A DNA stretch of 64,000 bases. It comes from Glutamicibacter uratoxydans (lineage in GTDB: Bacteria; Actinomycetota; Actinomycetes; Actinomycetales; Micrococcaceae). Made by a program: the position numbers and the translations under genes. Shown here in pieces: positions 26,915 through 35,826 of the stretch (position 1 is the stretch's first letter; every line of letters starts with the position of its first letter). The notes beneath the pieces are model-generated. The model was not told where the DNA came from. It worked only from the letters and a program-made list of their open reading frames with translations, and did not search any database. Where the stretch lies: contig NZ_BJNY01000016.1 in NCBI RefSeq assembly GCF_006539925.1, positions 1 through 64,000 on the forward strand, given 5' to 3'.

Positions 26915-27137
26915 TTACCCTCGCTTGCTAAGGATGGGATGCGCTGCCACCTGGCTGCGGAGGTCGGTGCTCAGACCCATAGCAGCGTGGCAGCGGTTCC
27001 CGTATGGATCCGACTCGATTTCGCGCGCCATTGAGCATCGACTTTGAGTTTAAGTGTACGTGCTTAACGCCACAAGGGCGAGCTCGCCCGCGGCCAAAGC
27101 CGCAGATGAGCCCGCCCGGAGCGCCGCGCTGCGCATC

Positions 27138-27380
27138 CTAGAATTTGCGCAGCCACTTCTGCAGGATGATGGTGTCGTCCTGAGCCGGGATCAGCAGCCA
27201 GGCGACGATGTAGGCGCCGATGCCCAGCACCGGAAGCAGGAAGGAGACCAGCATGATGATGCGCACGATGGTCACATCCCAGCCGAACTTGTCGGCGATG
27301 CCGCCTGCCACGCCGCCTGCCATGCGGGCCGGGCCGCGGCGCAGCGGCATCGAGCGGAGGGAATTGAAGAACTTGTCCAT
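27138..27380 (-). CDS. PspC domain protein, small
   Basis: The 80-residue protein is essentially one PspC domain (GGVAGGIADKFGWDVTIVRIIMLV, then LPVLGIGAYIVAWLLIP) with two membrane helices. PspC proteins sense or transmit envelope stress. It is the last of three minus-strand genes divergent from a PspC-kinase gene, and probably part of the same regulon. Confidence 0.82.
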   Translation of the reverse strand: MDKFFNSLRSMPLRRGPARMAGGVAGGIADKFGWDVTIVRIIMLVSFLLPVLGIGAYIVAWLLIPAQDDTIILQKWLRKF

Positions 27381-27428
27381 GGTTTTTCCTTGGTGGTTGT
27401 CGGGTGGGATCTGGTTGTCGCAGTGGAT

Positions 27429-27677
27429 CTAGAAGTTGGGGTTCGCCGGCGGCGGGATCTTGTCGCTGCGTTCGCTGCGGCGCAGGGCAGAGGTGATGCC
27501 CGAGACGATCATGACGATGCCGGCCAGGGCGAACACTCCGATGAACAGCAATGGCGTGTCCAGACTCCAGTTCAAGAGGTTCTTGCTCAGCGAGACCGCG
27601 GCAATGACCATCAGGATCAGTCCAAAGACCAGAGTTCCGGTGGGGAACTTCGTTTCACGGGTGGGTTGAGTGTTCAT
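27429..27677 (-). CDS. Small two-helix membrane protein in the PspC cluster
   Basis: The 82-residue protein has hydrophobic segments at about 14-31 and 40-62 and a polar, proline-ended tail. No domain is recognised beyond similarity to small helper proteins in PspC clusters. It lies between two PspC genes with gaps of 13 and 48 bp on the same strand, so operon membership is likely. Confidence 0.68.
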   Translation of the reverse strand: MNTQPTRETKFPTGTLVFGLILMVIAAVSLSKNLLNWSLDTPLLFIGVFALAGIVMIVSGITSALRRSERSDKIPPPANPNF

Positions 27678-27690
27678 TACCTTAGGCTCC

Positions 27691-29037
27691 TTAAGAGTTC
27701 GGAGTGTAGACGGAAGCGTCGATGCTGGAGAAGGCGCCGGTGACGTTGACTGTCAGGGTCGGGGTCTGCTCGGACATCGAGTAGCGGTCCTGTGGCAGTT
27801 CCCCGTCCAGGTCGGAGATGAAGACGCCGTTGTTCAGCACCTTGACCTTCACCATCGGCGGCAGCTTCAGGTCCACCTTGGAGAAGACGGAGCTGACGTC
27901 CACCGTGGTGTTTTCGGCGATTCCCGACATGTCACTCAGGTCAATTGTCGAGTTGCTGAACACCGCGCTGTAGGAGCGGCCGGAGTCCGTGCTGTCCGGC
28001 GCCGCATCGGTGGAGGAGCCGATGTTGTTGCCGAAGATCAGCGTCAGCACCAGCAGCGGGATGGCGAGCCCAAGCAGCCCTCCGCTGGTGCGCTTGGCGG
28101 CAGAGGCGAGCACGATGCACAATCCGACGATCAGCAGCCCGGCGGCCAGTGCGATGCCCCAGCCGCTGCCCGGAAGATCCATGATGCCCAGGTAGTCAAG
28201 GCCCAGCACCCCGGCAACCACTAGGACGGTCAGGCCCACCACCGTGGTGGCGGCCCAGCCCGGAACCGGGGGCGCCAGCCGCGCTTTGCGCTCCGCCTTG
28301 GCCTGCTGTGCAGGGTTGTGGCTGGTGTAGTCATAGGAGCCGGTCGGCTCGCTGCCAGGCTGCAGAGGATCGCTCGGTGCCTGGTACTGGGATCCCATGG
28401 TGTACTCCTGAAAGTCATTGGGTGCTGTTGGCTGCTGGGCGGGCTTCGGCTCGGTGCTCTGTGCCGAGGCCCGTGCGCTAAAAGACTGCTGGTCGCTCCT
28501 CCAGTTCTTTTCGACAATGCTGCCGTGCACCGTCAGGTCCTCGTCGCTGGCCCCGGCGGATGGGGCCGCCGCGCTGAAGCCCTGCGGCCCGGAAGAGGAG
28601 CTGGCCTTATTAGGCCTCTCGAACTTGGTGTTGCGGCGGGAGAAGACCACGAAGAGCACCGCCGCCACGATCACCACGGGCCAGAGCACCGGGGCGATCG
28701 TGTCCAGGAACCAGGGGGCGGGGAAGACTCCGATGGCGAGCATGACGACCGATCCGGTCATGCCGCTGGTCCAGTTCTTGGCCAGCGCCTGCTCCAGGTG
28801 GATCTGGTCCTTGGCATCGGGCAGCAGGGCCCACGCCAAGGCGTAGAGCACCAGGCCCAGGCCGCCGAGGATGCTCAGCGCGACGACGACGCCGCGCACC
28901 AGCACCACGTCGATGTTGTAGCGCTGGGCGATGCCGGCGGACACCCCGCCCAGCCACTGTGAATCCTGGCGGACAATCTGCGTCTTGCGCATCTGGCTGA
29001 AGAAGCCGCCGCCGGATGCTGGTCTCTGGTTGCTCAT
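27691..29037 (-). CDS. PspC domain protein with multi-helix region and extracytoplasmic C-terminal domain
   Basis: In this 448-residue protein an N-terminal PspC domain (WLGGVSAGIAQRYNIDVVLVRG) is followed by two helices, a low-complexity Ser/Pro/Gln-rich linker (about 150-240), further helices (about 255-335) and a polar C-terminal domain with repeated beta-like stretches (SNSTIDLSDMSG, NTTVDVSSVFSKVDLKLP). The C-terminal part resembles the LiaF/toastrack-type domain that follows PspC domains in envelope-stress proteins. It is first of the minus-strand operon and divergent from the PspC-kinase gene. Confidence 0.8.
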   Translation of the reverse strand: MSNQRPASGGGFFSQMRKTQIVRQDSQWLGGVSAGIAQRYNIDVVLVRGVVVALSILGGLGLVLYALAWALLPDAKDQIHLEQALAKNWTSGMTGSVVMLAIGVFPAPWFLDTIAPVLWPVVIVAAVLFVVFSRRNTKFERPNKASSSSGPQGFSAAAPSAGASDEDLTVHGSIVEKNWRSDQQSFSARASAQSTEPKPAQQPTAPNDFQEYTMGSQYQAPSDPLQPGSEPTGSYDYTSHNPAQQAKAERKARLAPPVPGWAATTVVGLTVLVVAGVLGLDYLGIMDLPGSGWGIALAAGLLIVGLCIVLASAAKRTSGGLLGLAIPLLVLTLIFGNNIGSSTDAAPDSTDSGRSYSAVFSNSTIDLSDMSGIAENTTVDVSSVFSKVDLKLPPMVKVKVLNNGVFISDLDGELPQDRYSMSEQTPTLTVNVTGAFSSIDASVYTPNS

Positions 29038-29078
29038 GCATCAATTTTCCCGCAGGCGCCGCCCCGGCCGCTATGAGG

Positions 29079-29122
29079 GGCTACCCTGATCTTTGCCTAG
29101 GGGTAGCCGGGCCAACCCCTAG
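29079..29122. promoter_or_regulatory. Nested inverted repeats in the PspC divergent promoter
   Basis: Two overlapping dyads lie in the 126-bp gap: arms 29079-29086/29101-29108 and arms 29097-29104/29115-29122, each 8 bp and perfect. They share a CTAGGGGTAGCC core. They are well placed as operators for the LuxR-type response regulator encoded downstream. The kinase ATG (29164) has no Shine-Dalgarno, so its mRNA may be leaderless or short-leadered. Confidence 0.5.
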
Positions 29123-29163
29123 ATTCCCTACGTAATCGGTGTTTTCGTGCTTGACTTATACCT

Positions 29164-30432
29164 ATGCAGACCCCAACACCTCGGCATGACATTGTGCGCA
29201 GCGACAATCGAATGATTGCCGGCGTCTGCGGGGGACTGGCCGAGCACCTGGACGTTCCGGTGAACTATGTGCGCGTGGGATTCATCGCCTTGAGCGTACT
29301 GGGCGGAGTAGGCGCGCTGCTCTACGGCTGGCTGTGGGTCTTCACGCCCAGCGTCGCCGAGGCGCAGGCGGATGAAGAGCGCTCCTGGGGGACCAGGAGC
29401 CGCACCCTGTCCGAGGAGATGTCCCGGGTGCAGCAGGGGCTGTTCGCCGCCCGCGAGAACGCTGCCGGGATGGGCCGCTGGCGCGATGCGCTGATCGGGG
29501 CGTCGATGCTGGTGCTCGCGGTGCTTGCCTGGGGACAGTGGGCCGGCTGGGACATCCGCTGGGATTTGATCTGGCCGTGCATCGGCATCGCCGCCGGCGT
29601 GCTGCTGGCCTGGATGCAGGTGGACCAGAGCGATGCCAAGAACGACCGCAGGGCCAGGACCTCCCTGGCCATCCGGCTCAGCGTCGGGCTGCTGCTGGTC
29701 ATCGGCGGGCTGCTGGCCATCCTGAGCGGGACGGTAAGCACCTCGGACCTGTTCGGCGGTCTGCTGACCGCCGTGGGGATTTTGGCGGGCGCCGCGGTGG
29801 TGATGCTGCCGTGGGGCGCCAAGCTCTGGCGCGACTTCCTCGCCGAGCGCAGCAGCCGCCAGGCCGCGGCCCAGCGGGCCGAGTTCGCCGCGCACCTGCA
29901 TGATTCGGTGCTGCAGACCCTGGCGGTCATCCAAAAGCGCAGCGAAGAGCCTGCGGCGGTGCGCACCTTGGCCAGGGTCCAGGAACGCGAGCTGCGCCAG
30001 TGGCTCTACGGCGAGCAGGACCTGGATGAAGAAAATGTTGTGGTGGAAATCCAGCATGAAGCGGAGAATATCGAGCAGCTGATGCTGCGCGACATCGACG
30101 TGATTTCTGCGGGCTCCGCAGAGGTCTTCGCAGGCCAGCAATCGCTGGTGGCGGCCGCCCGCGAGGCGATGATGAACGCCGCCAAGCATGCGGAGGGCAA
30201 GATCTCGGTGTTTATCGATTGCACGCAGACCGAGGTGGAAGTGTTCATCAGGGACCGCGGCGCAGGTTTTGACATGGACGCGATCCCCGATGACCGGCAC
30301 GGGGTGCGCGAATCGATCCTGCGGCGCATGAGCAGGGCTGGCGGCACCGCGAAAATCCGCAGCGGCGAAGACGGCACGGAGGTCCAGCTGAGCATGCCTC
30401 GGCTGGCGGAACAAGAAGACAAGAAAGCATGA
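29164..30432 (+). CDS. PspC-fused sensor histidine kinase
   Basis: The 422-residue protein has a PspC domain (about 8-62: NRMIAGVCGGLAEHLDVPVNYVRVG), several membrane helices (about 105-220), a HisKA_3-type dimerisation segment with phosphoacceptor His246 (AAHLHDSVLQTL) and a HATPase domain (AAREAMMNAAKHAEG; DRGAGFDMD). It should sense envelope disturbance through PspC and phosphorylate the response regulator encoded with a 4-nt overlap. The glycine-rich lid is reduced (DRHGVRESILRRM). PspC-kinase fusions are a known actinobacterial design. Confidence 0.9.
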   Translation: MQTPTPRHDIVRSDNRMIAGVCGGLAEHLDVPVNYVRVGFIALSVLGGVGALLYGWLWVFTPSVAEAQADEERSWGTRSRTLSEEMSRVQQGLFAARENAAGMGRWRDALIGASMLVLAVLAWGQWAGWDIRWDLIWPCIGIAAGVLLAWMQVDQSDAKNDRRARTSLAIRLSVGLLLVIGGLLAILSGTVSTSDLFGGLLTAVGILAGAAVVMLPWGAKLWRDFLAERSSRQAAAQRAEFAAHLHDSVLQTLAVIQKRSEEPAAVRTLARVQERELRQWLYGEQDLDEENVVVEIQHEAENIEQLMLRDIDVISAGSAEVFAGQQSLVAAAREAMMNAAKHAEGKISVFIDCTQTEVEVFIRDRGAGFDMDAIPDDRHGVRESILRRMSRAGGTAKIRSGEDGTEVQLSMPRLAEQEDKKA

Positions 30433-31097
30433 TGAATCAAGCAGCAGAAGCAGGCTACCGGGTTGTACTGGTTGACGACCACGCCATCTTCAGATCGGGC
30501 CTGCGCGCAGATCTGGCCGATGATCTGGAGATTGTCGGCGAGGCAGGCAGCGTGGAACAGGCAATAGAGGTCATCGAGCGCGAGCGGCCCGATGTGGTGC
30601 TGCTTGACGTGCACCTGCCCGGCGGCCGGGGCGGAGGCGGAGCCGAAGTGCTCAAGGCCTGCGCTCACCTTTTCGCGCAGACCAAGTTCTTGGCGCTCAG
30701 CGTCTCCGACGCCGCCCAGGACGTGGTGCTGGTGATCCGCTCCGGCGCCCGCGGATATGTCACCAAGAGCATTTCCGGTGAAGAGATCTCGGACGCGGTG
30801 CGCCGGGTGGCCTCCGGCGATGCGGTGTTCTCGCCGCGGCTTGCGGGTTTTGTCCTGGATGCCTTCGGCTCGAACGCGTCAATTGCCGAAATCGACGAGG
30901 AGCTTGACCTGCTCACCGACCGCGAGCTGCAGGTCATGAAGCTGATCGCCCGTGGCTACAGCTACAAGGAAGTCGCCAAGGAGCTGTTTATTTCGGTCAA
31001 GACCGTCGAATCCCATGTGTCCAATGTGCTGCGCAAGCTGCAGCTGTCCAACCGGCACGAACTGACCCGCTGGGCAGTGGAGCGCAAAATCCTCTAG
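30429..31097 (+). CDS. LuxR/NarL-family response regulator
   Basis: The 222-residue protein has a receiver domain with acidic pair VDDHAIFR and phosphoacceptor Asp60 (VVLLDVHLPGG), and a C-terminal LuxR HTH (LTDRELQVMKLIARGYSYKEVAKELF). Its start overlaps the kinase stop by 4 nt (ATGA); ATG 30429 and ATG 30432 are both possible. With the kinase it forms a two-component system probably controlling the divergent PspC operon and itself. Confidence 0.92.
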   Translation: MMNQAAEAGYRVVLVDDHAIFRSGLRADLADDLEIVGEAGSVEQAIEVIERERPDVVLLDVHLPGGRGGGGAEVLKACAHLFAQTKFLALSVSDAAQDVVLVIRSGARGYVTKSISGEEISDAVRRVASGDAVFSPRLAGFVLDAFGSNASIAEIDEELDLLTDRELQVMKLIARGYSYKEVAKELFISVKTVESHVSNVLRKLQLSNRHELTRWAVERKIL

Positions 31098-31119
31098 CGC
31101 GGCAGCTGGCGGGGAAACG

Positions 31120-31165
31120 CCAAAGGCTGGGCTCCGGAACTCGACGTTCCGGGGCCCAGCCTTTG
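31120..31165. terminator. Bidirectional terminator between response regulator and aminotransferase
   Basis: A stem of about 20 bp (31120-31140 with 31146-31165, one bulge) with a short loop lies between convergent genes, ending in CTTTGGTTGG on the plus strand. Confidence 0.8.
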
Positions 31166-31186
31166 GTTGGTGGCCTAGCGCTGAAG

Positions 31187-32386
31187 CTACTTGGCTTCGT
31201 TCAACAGCGAGATCATGCGCTGTACGCCTTCTGCAAGATCTGCGTCGCCCAGTGCGTAGGACATGCGGATGTAGCCTGAAGGGCCGAAAGCTTCGCCTGG
31301 AACTACAGCAACCTCGGCCTGTTCAAGGATGAAGGCCGCCAGTTCGGCGCTGGTGTTGTTCACGACGCCGCGGATTTCCTTGCCCAGCAGTTCGCGGACA
31401 TCGGAGTAGGCGTAGAATGCGCCATCCGGGGTTGGGCAGTGCAGGCCGTTGATGGAGTTCAGGCCCTCGACGATGGCCAGGCGGCGGCGGTTGAAGGCAA
31501 GCTTCATTTCATTGACCGCATCCAACGGGCCTGCCACCGCGGCCAGCGCCGCGCGCTGGGACACGTTGGAAACGTTGGAGGTGGCATGGGACTGCAGGTT
31601 GGTGGCGGCCTTGATGACGTCATTCGGGCCGATCATCCAGCCCACGCGCCAGCCGGTCATGGCGTAGGTCTTTGCTGCGCCGTTGAGGATGACCACGCGG
31701 TCTTCCAGCTCTGGAACCAGCGTGGCGATGGAGCTGAAGGATGCATCGCCGTAGGTCAGGTGCTCGTAGATCTCGTCAGTGACAACCCACAGGCCCTTGG
31801 AGGCAGCCCAGAGGCCGATCTCGCGAACCTGCTCCGGGGTGTACACGGCGCCGGTAGGGTTCGACGGGGAAACGAACAGCAGGATCTTGGTGCGTTCAGT
31901 CAGTACCGATTCCAGCTGCTCGACGGTGACCTTGTAGCCCTGCTCTGGGCCTGCAAAGATCTCCACCGGCTTGGCGCCGGCCAGCTGGATTGCCTCTGGA
32001 TAGGTGGTCCAGTAGGGAGCAGGGACGATGACCTCGTCCCCTGGATCCAGCAGGGTGGCGAAGGTGTTGTACACGGCCTGCTTGCCGCCGTTGGTCACCA
32101 GAACCTGGGATGCCGATACTTCGTATCCTGAGTCGCGGAGGGTCTTCGCTGCGATGGCTTCGCGCAGCTCTGGAAGACCTGCTGCGGGGGAGTAGCGGTG
32201 GTTCTTCGGATCGCGGGCCGCCTGAACTGCGGCCTCGACGATGTAGTCCGGAGTGGGGAAGTCTGGCTCACCAGCGCCGAATCCGATCACTGGGCGGCCC
32301 GCCGCCTTCAACGCCTTGGCTTTGGCGTCAACTGCGAGGGTGGCTGATTCGGAAATAGCGCCGATGCGGCGAGAGATTCTGGACAT
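31187..32386 (-). CDS. Pyridoxal-phosphate aminotransferase, aspartate type (class I)
   Basis: The cytosolic PLP enzyme interconverts aspartate and oxaloacetate with 2-oxoglutarate/glutamate. It has 399 residues in the Ib-type layout: [25 protein letters not shown], and the PLP lysine in [19 protein letters not shown] 32386 ([10 protein letters not shown]) is chosen because homology begins there and AGGA lies about 10 nt upstream; ATG 32398 is possible and the longer frame to 32611 lacks homology. It is divergent from tRNA-Trp. Confidence 0.9.
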   Translation of the reverse strand: MSRISRRIGAISESATLAVDAKAKALKAAGRPVIGFGAGEPDFPTPDYIVEAAVQAARDPKNHRYSPAAGLPELREAIAAKTLRDSGYEVSASQVLVTNGGKQAVYNTFATLLDPGDEVIVPAPYWTTYPEAIQLAGAKPVEIFAGPEQGYKVTVEQLESVLTERTKILLFVSPSNPTGAVYTPEQVREIGLWAASKGLWVVTDEIYEHLTYGDASFSSIATLVPELEDRVVILNGAAKTYAMTGWRVGWMIGPNDVIKAATNLQSHATSNVSNVSQRAALAAVAGPLDAVNEMKLAFNRRRLAIVEGLNSINGLHCPTPDGAFYAYSDVRELLGKEIRGVVNNTSAELAAFILEQAEVAVVPGEAFGPSGYIRMSYALGDADLAEGVQRMISLLNEAK

Positions 32387-32647
32387 AGAAAATTTCATCC
32401 TGAAGTCTACGAGGGTTGCTGATGCTTCCAGTCTAGATCCCACAGCTGTCGATCGAATCACGCTGCAGGAAAATGACCTAGCAACACGTTTTGAATCGGC
32501 AAAAAATGCGTTCTGCGCCACACTGGATGCCGCCAGTTCGACATTTTGGATTTCGTTGCGTAGAGTTATTTCTCGTTGCAAAGGCAGCCGGCGAAAACGC
32601 GAAAGCGCCAAGTCCGGTAAGATCTTTCAACGGGAGCAATGCTCTAA

Positions 32648-32720
32648 AGGGTAGTGGCGCAATTGGTAGCGCAGCGGTCTCCAAAACCGCAGGTTGCAGG
32701 TTCGAGTCCTGTCTGCCCTG
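32648..32720 (+). tRNA. tRNA-Trp (anticodon CCA)
   Basis: The 73-nt gene folds as a cloverleaf: acceptor AGGGTAG/CTGCCCT with one G:T pair, D-arm with AATTGGTAGC, anticodon stem GCGGT/ACCGC with loop CTCCAAA (CCA at 32681-32683), T-stem GCAGG/CCTGT with loop TTCGAGT, discriminator G. CCA is not encoded. Its place just upstream of secE-nusG is typical of actinobacteria. Confidence 0.95.
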
Positions 32721-32756
32721 CGCAGTAGCGATAAATCGCTCAGCGAGAATCTCACG

Positions 32757-32804
32757 TCACGGTGTGTTGTGGTCGTCATCGGCTGCGACACACCGTGATT
32801 GTTT
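32757..32804 (+). terminator. Terminator/attenuator between tRNA-Trp and secE
   Basis: A perfect 11-bp stem (32757-32767 with 32788-32798) with a 20-nt loop is followed by TTGTTT. It would end most tRNA transcripts while allowing some read-through into secE. Confidence 0.65.
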
Positions 32805-32837
32805 CAACTGGCCAAAAAAATTGAAACGAGGAGCAAC

Positions 32838-33086
32838 GTGACAGACGCTGCATATAACTCTGGCAAGGGTCAGCAGAAGAAGGGCTTCTTCGCCCGCATC
32901 ATTCTGTTCTTGCGCCAAGTAATTTCCGAGATGAAAAAGGTTGTTACCCCAACCCGCAGCGAACTGGTGAACTACTTCCTAGTCGTTCTGGCATTCGTTT
33001 TGGTAGTTATCGGAATTGTCACGGCGTTCGACTTCGTTTTCGGACAGGGTTCGATCCTCCTGTTCACACGGCAAGTAGAACAGTAA
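32838..33086 (+). CDS. secE: Preprotein translocase subunit SecE
   Basis: The product has 82 residues with one C-terminal transmembrane helix (ELVNYFLVVLAFVLVVIGIV) after the conserved amphipathic region FLRQVISEMKKVVTPTRSEL. SecE clamps SecY in the SecYEG channel. GTG 32838 is selected because ACGAGGAG ends 4 nt upstream; the frame from 32799 would overlap the terminator. nusG follows after a 73-bp gap with a hairpin. Confidence 0.95.
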   Translation: MTDAAYNSGKGQQKKGFFARIILFLRQVISEMKKVVTPTRSELVNYFLVVLAFVLVVIGIVTAFDFVFGQGSILLFTRQVEQ

Positions 33087-33090
33087 TTTG

Positions 33091-33126
33091 ATTGCCTCGG
33101 CGGTATAATCGCTCCGAGGCAATTTT
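33091..33126 (+). terminator. Intrinsic terminator between secE and nusG
   Basis: A perfect 10-bp stem (33091-33100 with 33114-33123) is followed by TTTA. The 13-nt loop contains TATAAT (33104-33109), which may be a -10 box for nusG, although no good -35 element is spaced to it. Confidence 0.7.
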
Positions 33127-33159
33127 AGTGTCATCCAGTCAAAGAAAGCAGGATCCGCA

Positions 33160-33981
33160 GTGTCCGACAAGGAACTCGAACCGCAGATTAGTGACGAGGT
33201 CGAAAACGAGTTCGTTGAAGCCGCCGGCGATCAGGTGGAGGAAACCGAGCTGGTTGACTTCGACGAAACCGTAGAGGCCACCGAACCTGTTGAAGAATCC
33301 GTAGAGGATGCTGCAGATGACGCAGAAGCCGAAGCAGAACAGGATCAGGAAGAAGATCCTGCCGCCAAGGTTGCAAAGCTGAAGGAAGAATTCCGCACCA
33401 AGCTGCGCCGTCTTCCAGGCGACTGGTTTGTCATCCACACCTACGCAGGCTACGAGAACCGCGTCAAGGTCAACCTCGAAACCCGCATCCAGACCCAGGA
33501 CATGGAAGATTACATCTTCGAGATCCAGGTTCCAATGGAAGAAGTCGTTGAGGTCAAGAACACCCAGCGCAAGATCGTCCGCCGCGTGCGCATCCCGGGC
33601 TACGTTTTGGTCCGTATGGAGCTCACCGACGCTTCGTGGGGTGTTGTTCGACACACTCCAGGCGTCACCGGCTTCGTTGGCAACGCCCATGATCCGAACC
33701 CGCTGAACCTGGACGAAGTGTTCTCCATGCTTGAGCACACCGTGATCGATCCGGTGGAACAGCCGTCCGCTGCAAAGCCTGGCCGTGCTCCAATCACCGA
33801 GGTCACCGTGGACTTCGAGGTCGGCGAATCGGTCATCGTCAACGACGGTCCGTTCGAAACTATGCCGGCGACGATCTCCGAGATCAAGCTGGACGCATCG
33901 CAGCTGGTAGTGCTCGTTTCGATCTTCGAACGCGAGACCCCAGTGACCTTGAACTTCAACCAGGTCACCAAGATCCAGTAG
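33160..33981 (+). CDS. nusG: Transcription elongation/antitermination factor NusG
   Basis: The 273-residue protein has an NGN domain ([20 protein letters not shown], then [19 protein letters not shown]) and a C-terminal KOW domain ([19 protein letters not shown]). An acidic N-terminal extension of about 85 residues precedes the NGN, rich in Glu and Asp and predicted disordered; this extension is usual in actinobacteria. GTG 33160 has AGGA 5-6 nt upstream. NusG couples RNA polymerase to ribosomes and Rho. Confidence 0.96.
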   Translation: MSDKELEPQISDEVENEFVEAAGDQVEETELVDFDETVEATEPVEESVEDAADDAEAEAEQDQEEDPAAKVAKLKEEFRTKLRRLPGDWFVIHTYAGYENRVKVNLETRIQTQDMEDYIFEIQVPMEEVVEVKNTQRKIVRRVRIPGYVLVRMELTDASWGVVRHTPGVTGFVGNAHDPNPLNLDEVFSMLEHTVIDPVEQPSAAKPGRAPITEVTVDFEVGESVIVNDGPFETMPATISEIKLDASQLVVLVSIFERETPVTLNFNQVTKIQ

Positions 33982-34017
33982 TATTAAGTCTTCGTGCCCC
34001 ACTTCAATTGCTTTTGA

Positions 34018-34065
34018 GGTGCGGGCGCGTTCGGCTGTCGCGCCACGACAGCCAACCCCCGCACC
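34018..34065 (+). promoter_or_regulatory. Structured rplK leader
   Basis: Stem 1 pairs 34018-34025 with 34058-34065 (8 bp, perfect); stem 2 pairs 34033-34040 with 34046-34053 (8 bp, perfect, 5-nt loop). The element lies 44 nt before the rplK start. L1 represses the L11-L1 operon through leader RNA in other bacteria, so this is a candidate regulatory site, but no L1-site consensus was confirmed. Confidence 0.5.
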
Positions 34066-34108
34066 ACGCTCCTGTGCTGTGGGAACCGCAAGAGTAGAAG
34101 GACCCGAC

Positions 34109-34540
34109 ATGGCCCCAAAGAAAAAGGTCACCGGACTCATCAAGCTGCAGATCCAGGCAGGTGCTGCTAACCCAGCTCCTCCAATCGGTCCAGCGCTTGG
34201 CCAGCACGGCGTCAACATCATGGAATTCTGCAAGGCTTACAACGCTGCCACCGAGGCGCAGCGCGGTAACGTGATTCCAGTTGAAATCACCGTGTACGAA
34301 GACCGTTCGTTCACTTTCATCACCAAGACCCCACCTGCAGCAGAGCTGATCAAGAAGGCTGCTGGCATTGCTAAGGGTTCGGGTGTTCCGCACACCAACA
34401 AGGTTGCCAACCTGACCCAGGCTCAGGTAGAGGAAATCGCTACCTCGAAGATGGCTGACCTGAACGCTAACGATCTGGCTGCTGCAGCAAAGATCATCGC
34501 CGGCACCGCTCGCTCCATGGGCGTGACCGTAGAGGGCTAA
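34109..34540 (+). CDS. rplK: 50S ribosomal protein L11
   Basis: The 143-residue protein starts [20 protein letters not shown] and contains the [20 protein letters not shown] block, which contacts the GTPase-associated rRNA and is the thiopeptide-contact region. ATG 34109 has GAAGGA about 7 nt upstream; the frame extends upstream through the structured leader without homology. It forms the rplK-rplA unit. Confidence 0.97.
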   Translation: MAPKKKVTGLIKLQIQAGAANPAPPIGPALGQHGVNIMEFCKAYNAATEAQRGNVIPVEITVYEDRSFTFITKTPPAAELIKKAAGIAKGSGVPHTNKVANLTQAQVEEIATSKMADLNANDLAAAAKIIAGTARSMGVTVEG

Positions 34541-34680
34541 TAACGCCTTCGGTCATTCACCCTTGGGTGAACGGCACCAAAGAATTCAATCTAAGGCGAT
34601 AAGTTCCCTGGCGAACTTACCGTCCGTGGCAGGACCGGGCGCGGTCCATATGACCACGACTGCATAAGGAGATAACGCAG

Positions 34681-35382
34681 ATGGCAAAGCGCAGCAAAGC
34701 ATATGTAGCCGCCGCGGCAAAGATCGAGGCTGACAAGGTTTACGCCCCAGCCGAGGCAATCGCACTGGCTAAGGAAATCTCGGGCGAGAAGGCACACTCC
34801 ACCGTTGAGGTAGCTTTCCGCTTGGGTGTTGACCCACGTAAGGCCGACCAGATGGTTCGCGGTACCGTGAACCTTCCACACGGCACCGGCAAGACCGCTC
34901 GCGTCGTAGTATTCGCTAACGGCGACAAGGCTGAGGCAGCTCGCGAAGCTGGCGCAGACTTCGTTGGCTCGGACGACCTGATCGAAAAGATCCAGGGCGG
35001 CTGGACCGACTTCGACGCAGCAGTTGCTACCCCAGACCTGATGGGCAAGGTTGGCCGCCTGGGCAAGATCCTGGGCCCACGCAACCTGATGCCAAACCCT
35101 AAGACCGGCACCGTGACCATGGATGTGGCCAAGGCTGTTTCGGACATCAAGGGCGGCAAGATCGACTTCCGCGTCGACAAGCACTCGAACCTGCACTTCA
35201 TCATCGGCAAGGCATCCTTCGATGCCAAGCAGCTGACCGAGAACTACGCAGCTGCACTCGATGAGGTTCTGCGCCTGAAGCCTTCGGCTTCGAAGGGTCG
35301 CTACATCTCGAAGGCAACCATCGCTACCACCTTCGGTCCAGGCATCCCTGTTGACCCGAACGTAACCCGCGTTGAGGTCTAA
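34681..35382 (+). CDS. rplA: 50S ribosomal protein L1
   Basis: The 233-residue protein has the L1 signature near [20 protein letters not shown] and the [10 protein letters not shown] region. L1 builds the L1 stalk and is the autogenous repressor of its operon in E. coli. The 140-bp gap after rplK contains a small hairpin (34600-34606 with 34613-34619) and a second one at about 34555, which may contribute to that control. A strong terminator follows. Confidence 0.97.
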   Translation: MAKRSKAYVAAAAKIEADKVYAPAEAIALAKEISGEKAHSTVEVAFRLGVDPRKADQMVRGTVNLPHGTGKTARVVVFANGDKAEAAREAGADFVGSDDLIEKIQGGWTDFDAAVATPDLMGKVGRLGKILGPRNLMPNPKTGTVTMDVAKAVSDIKGGKIDFRVDKHSNLHFIIGKASFDAKQLTENYAAALDEVLRLKPSASKGRYISKATIATTFGPGIPVDPNVTRVEV

Positions 35383-35399
35383 GCTTTATAGCTAAAGAG

Positions 35400-35441
35400 C
35401 CGGGGCATTGTCACGAAAGTGATGATGCCCCGGATTTTTTT
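35400..35441 (+). terminator. Strong intrinsic terminator of rplKA
   Basis: A 9-bp GC-rich stem (35400-35408 with 35425-35433) is topped by an inner TCAC/GTGA stem with a GAAA tetraloop, followed by a T-run at 35435-35441. Confidence 0.93.
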
Positions 35442-35826
35442 AATTGAAACAATAATTCATGGCAATTGAATTACCGGCAGCTTGAGTTGCTATTGCAGTG
35501 GAAGACCGCGCACAGCTTGAATTTTGACTCCTGTTGCCTTTGCGTTCATTTTCAGCGATGCAGGACCCAGAACTCGACTGCTCGAAGATACTAATATCCA
35601 GCAAGGAAGGGCATGAAAAGTGAAAGGAAAGCTGAGTAATTTCCTCCGTTTTGCCAAGTGGTGCGTACATTACAAGATGTGAATGTCGTCCGAAGCTTGT
35701 TCATTAAGCGCTTAGCGCGCTGGATGCATAGGCGAATCCGCAAATCGTGACGCGAAAAACGAAAAATAGTTAAAAAATAGCGGCTTTGCGTTCAATCCTA
35801 TGAGTTCTGAATGTTAGGATTTAAGC
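35442..35826. other. AT-rich intergenic region ahead of a small RNA
   Basis: About 385 bp with no supported coding frame and lower GC than its neighbours. Towards its end, TTCAAT (35791-35796) and TAGGAT (35815-35820) with an 18-nt spacer form a plausible promoter for the following RNA. Confidence 0.5.

Noticed and set aside
25835-27034. A plus-strand frame opposite pfkA
   Set aside because: It is antisense to pfkA, begins within a terminator and has no domain.
27076-27089. GC-rich palindrome between pfkA and the small PspC gene, considered as a terminator
   Set aside because: It has no room for a loop and no T-run; too weak to call.
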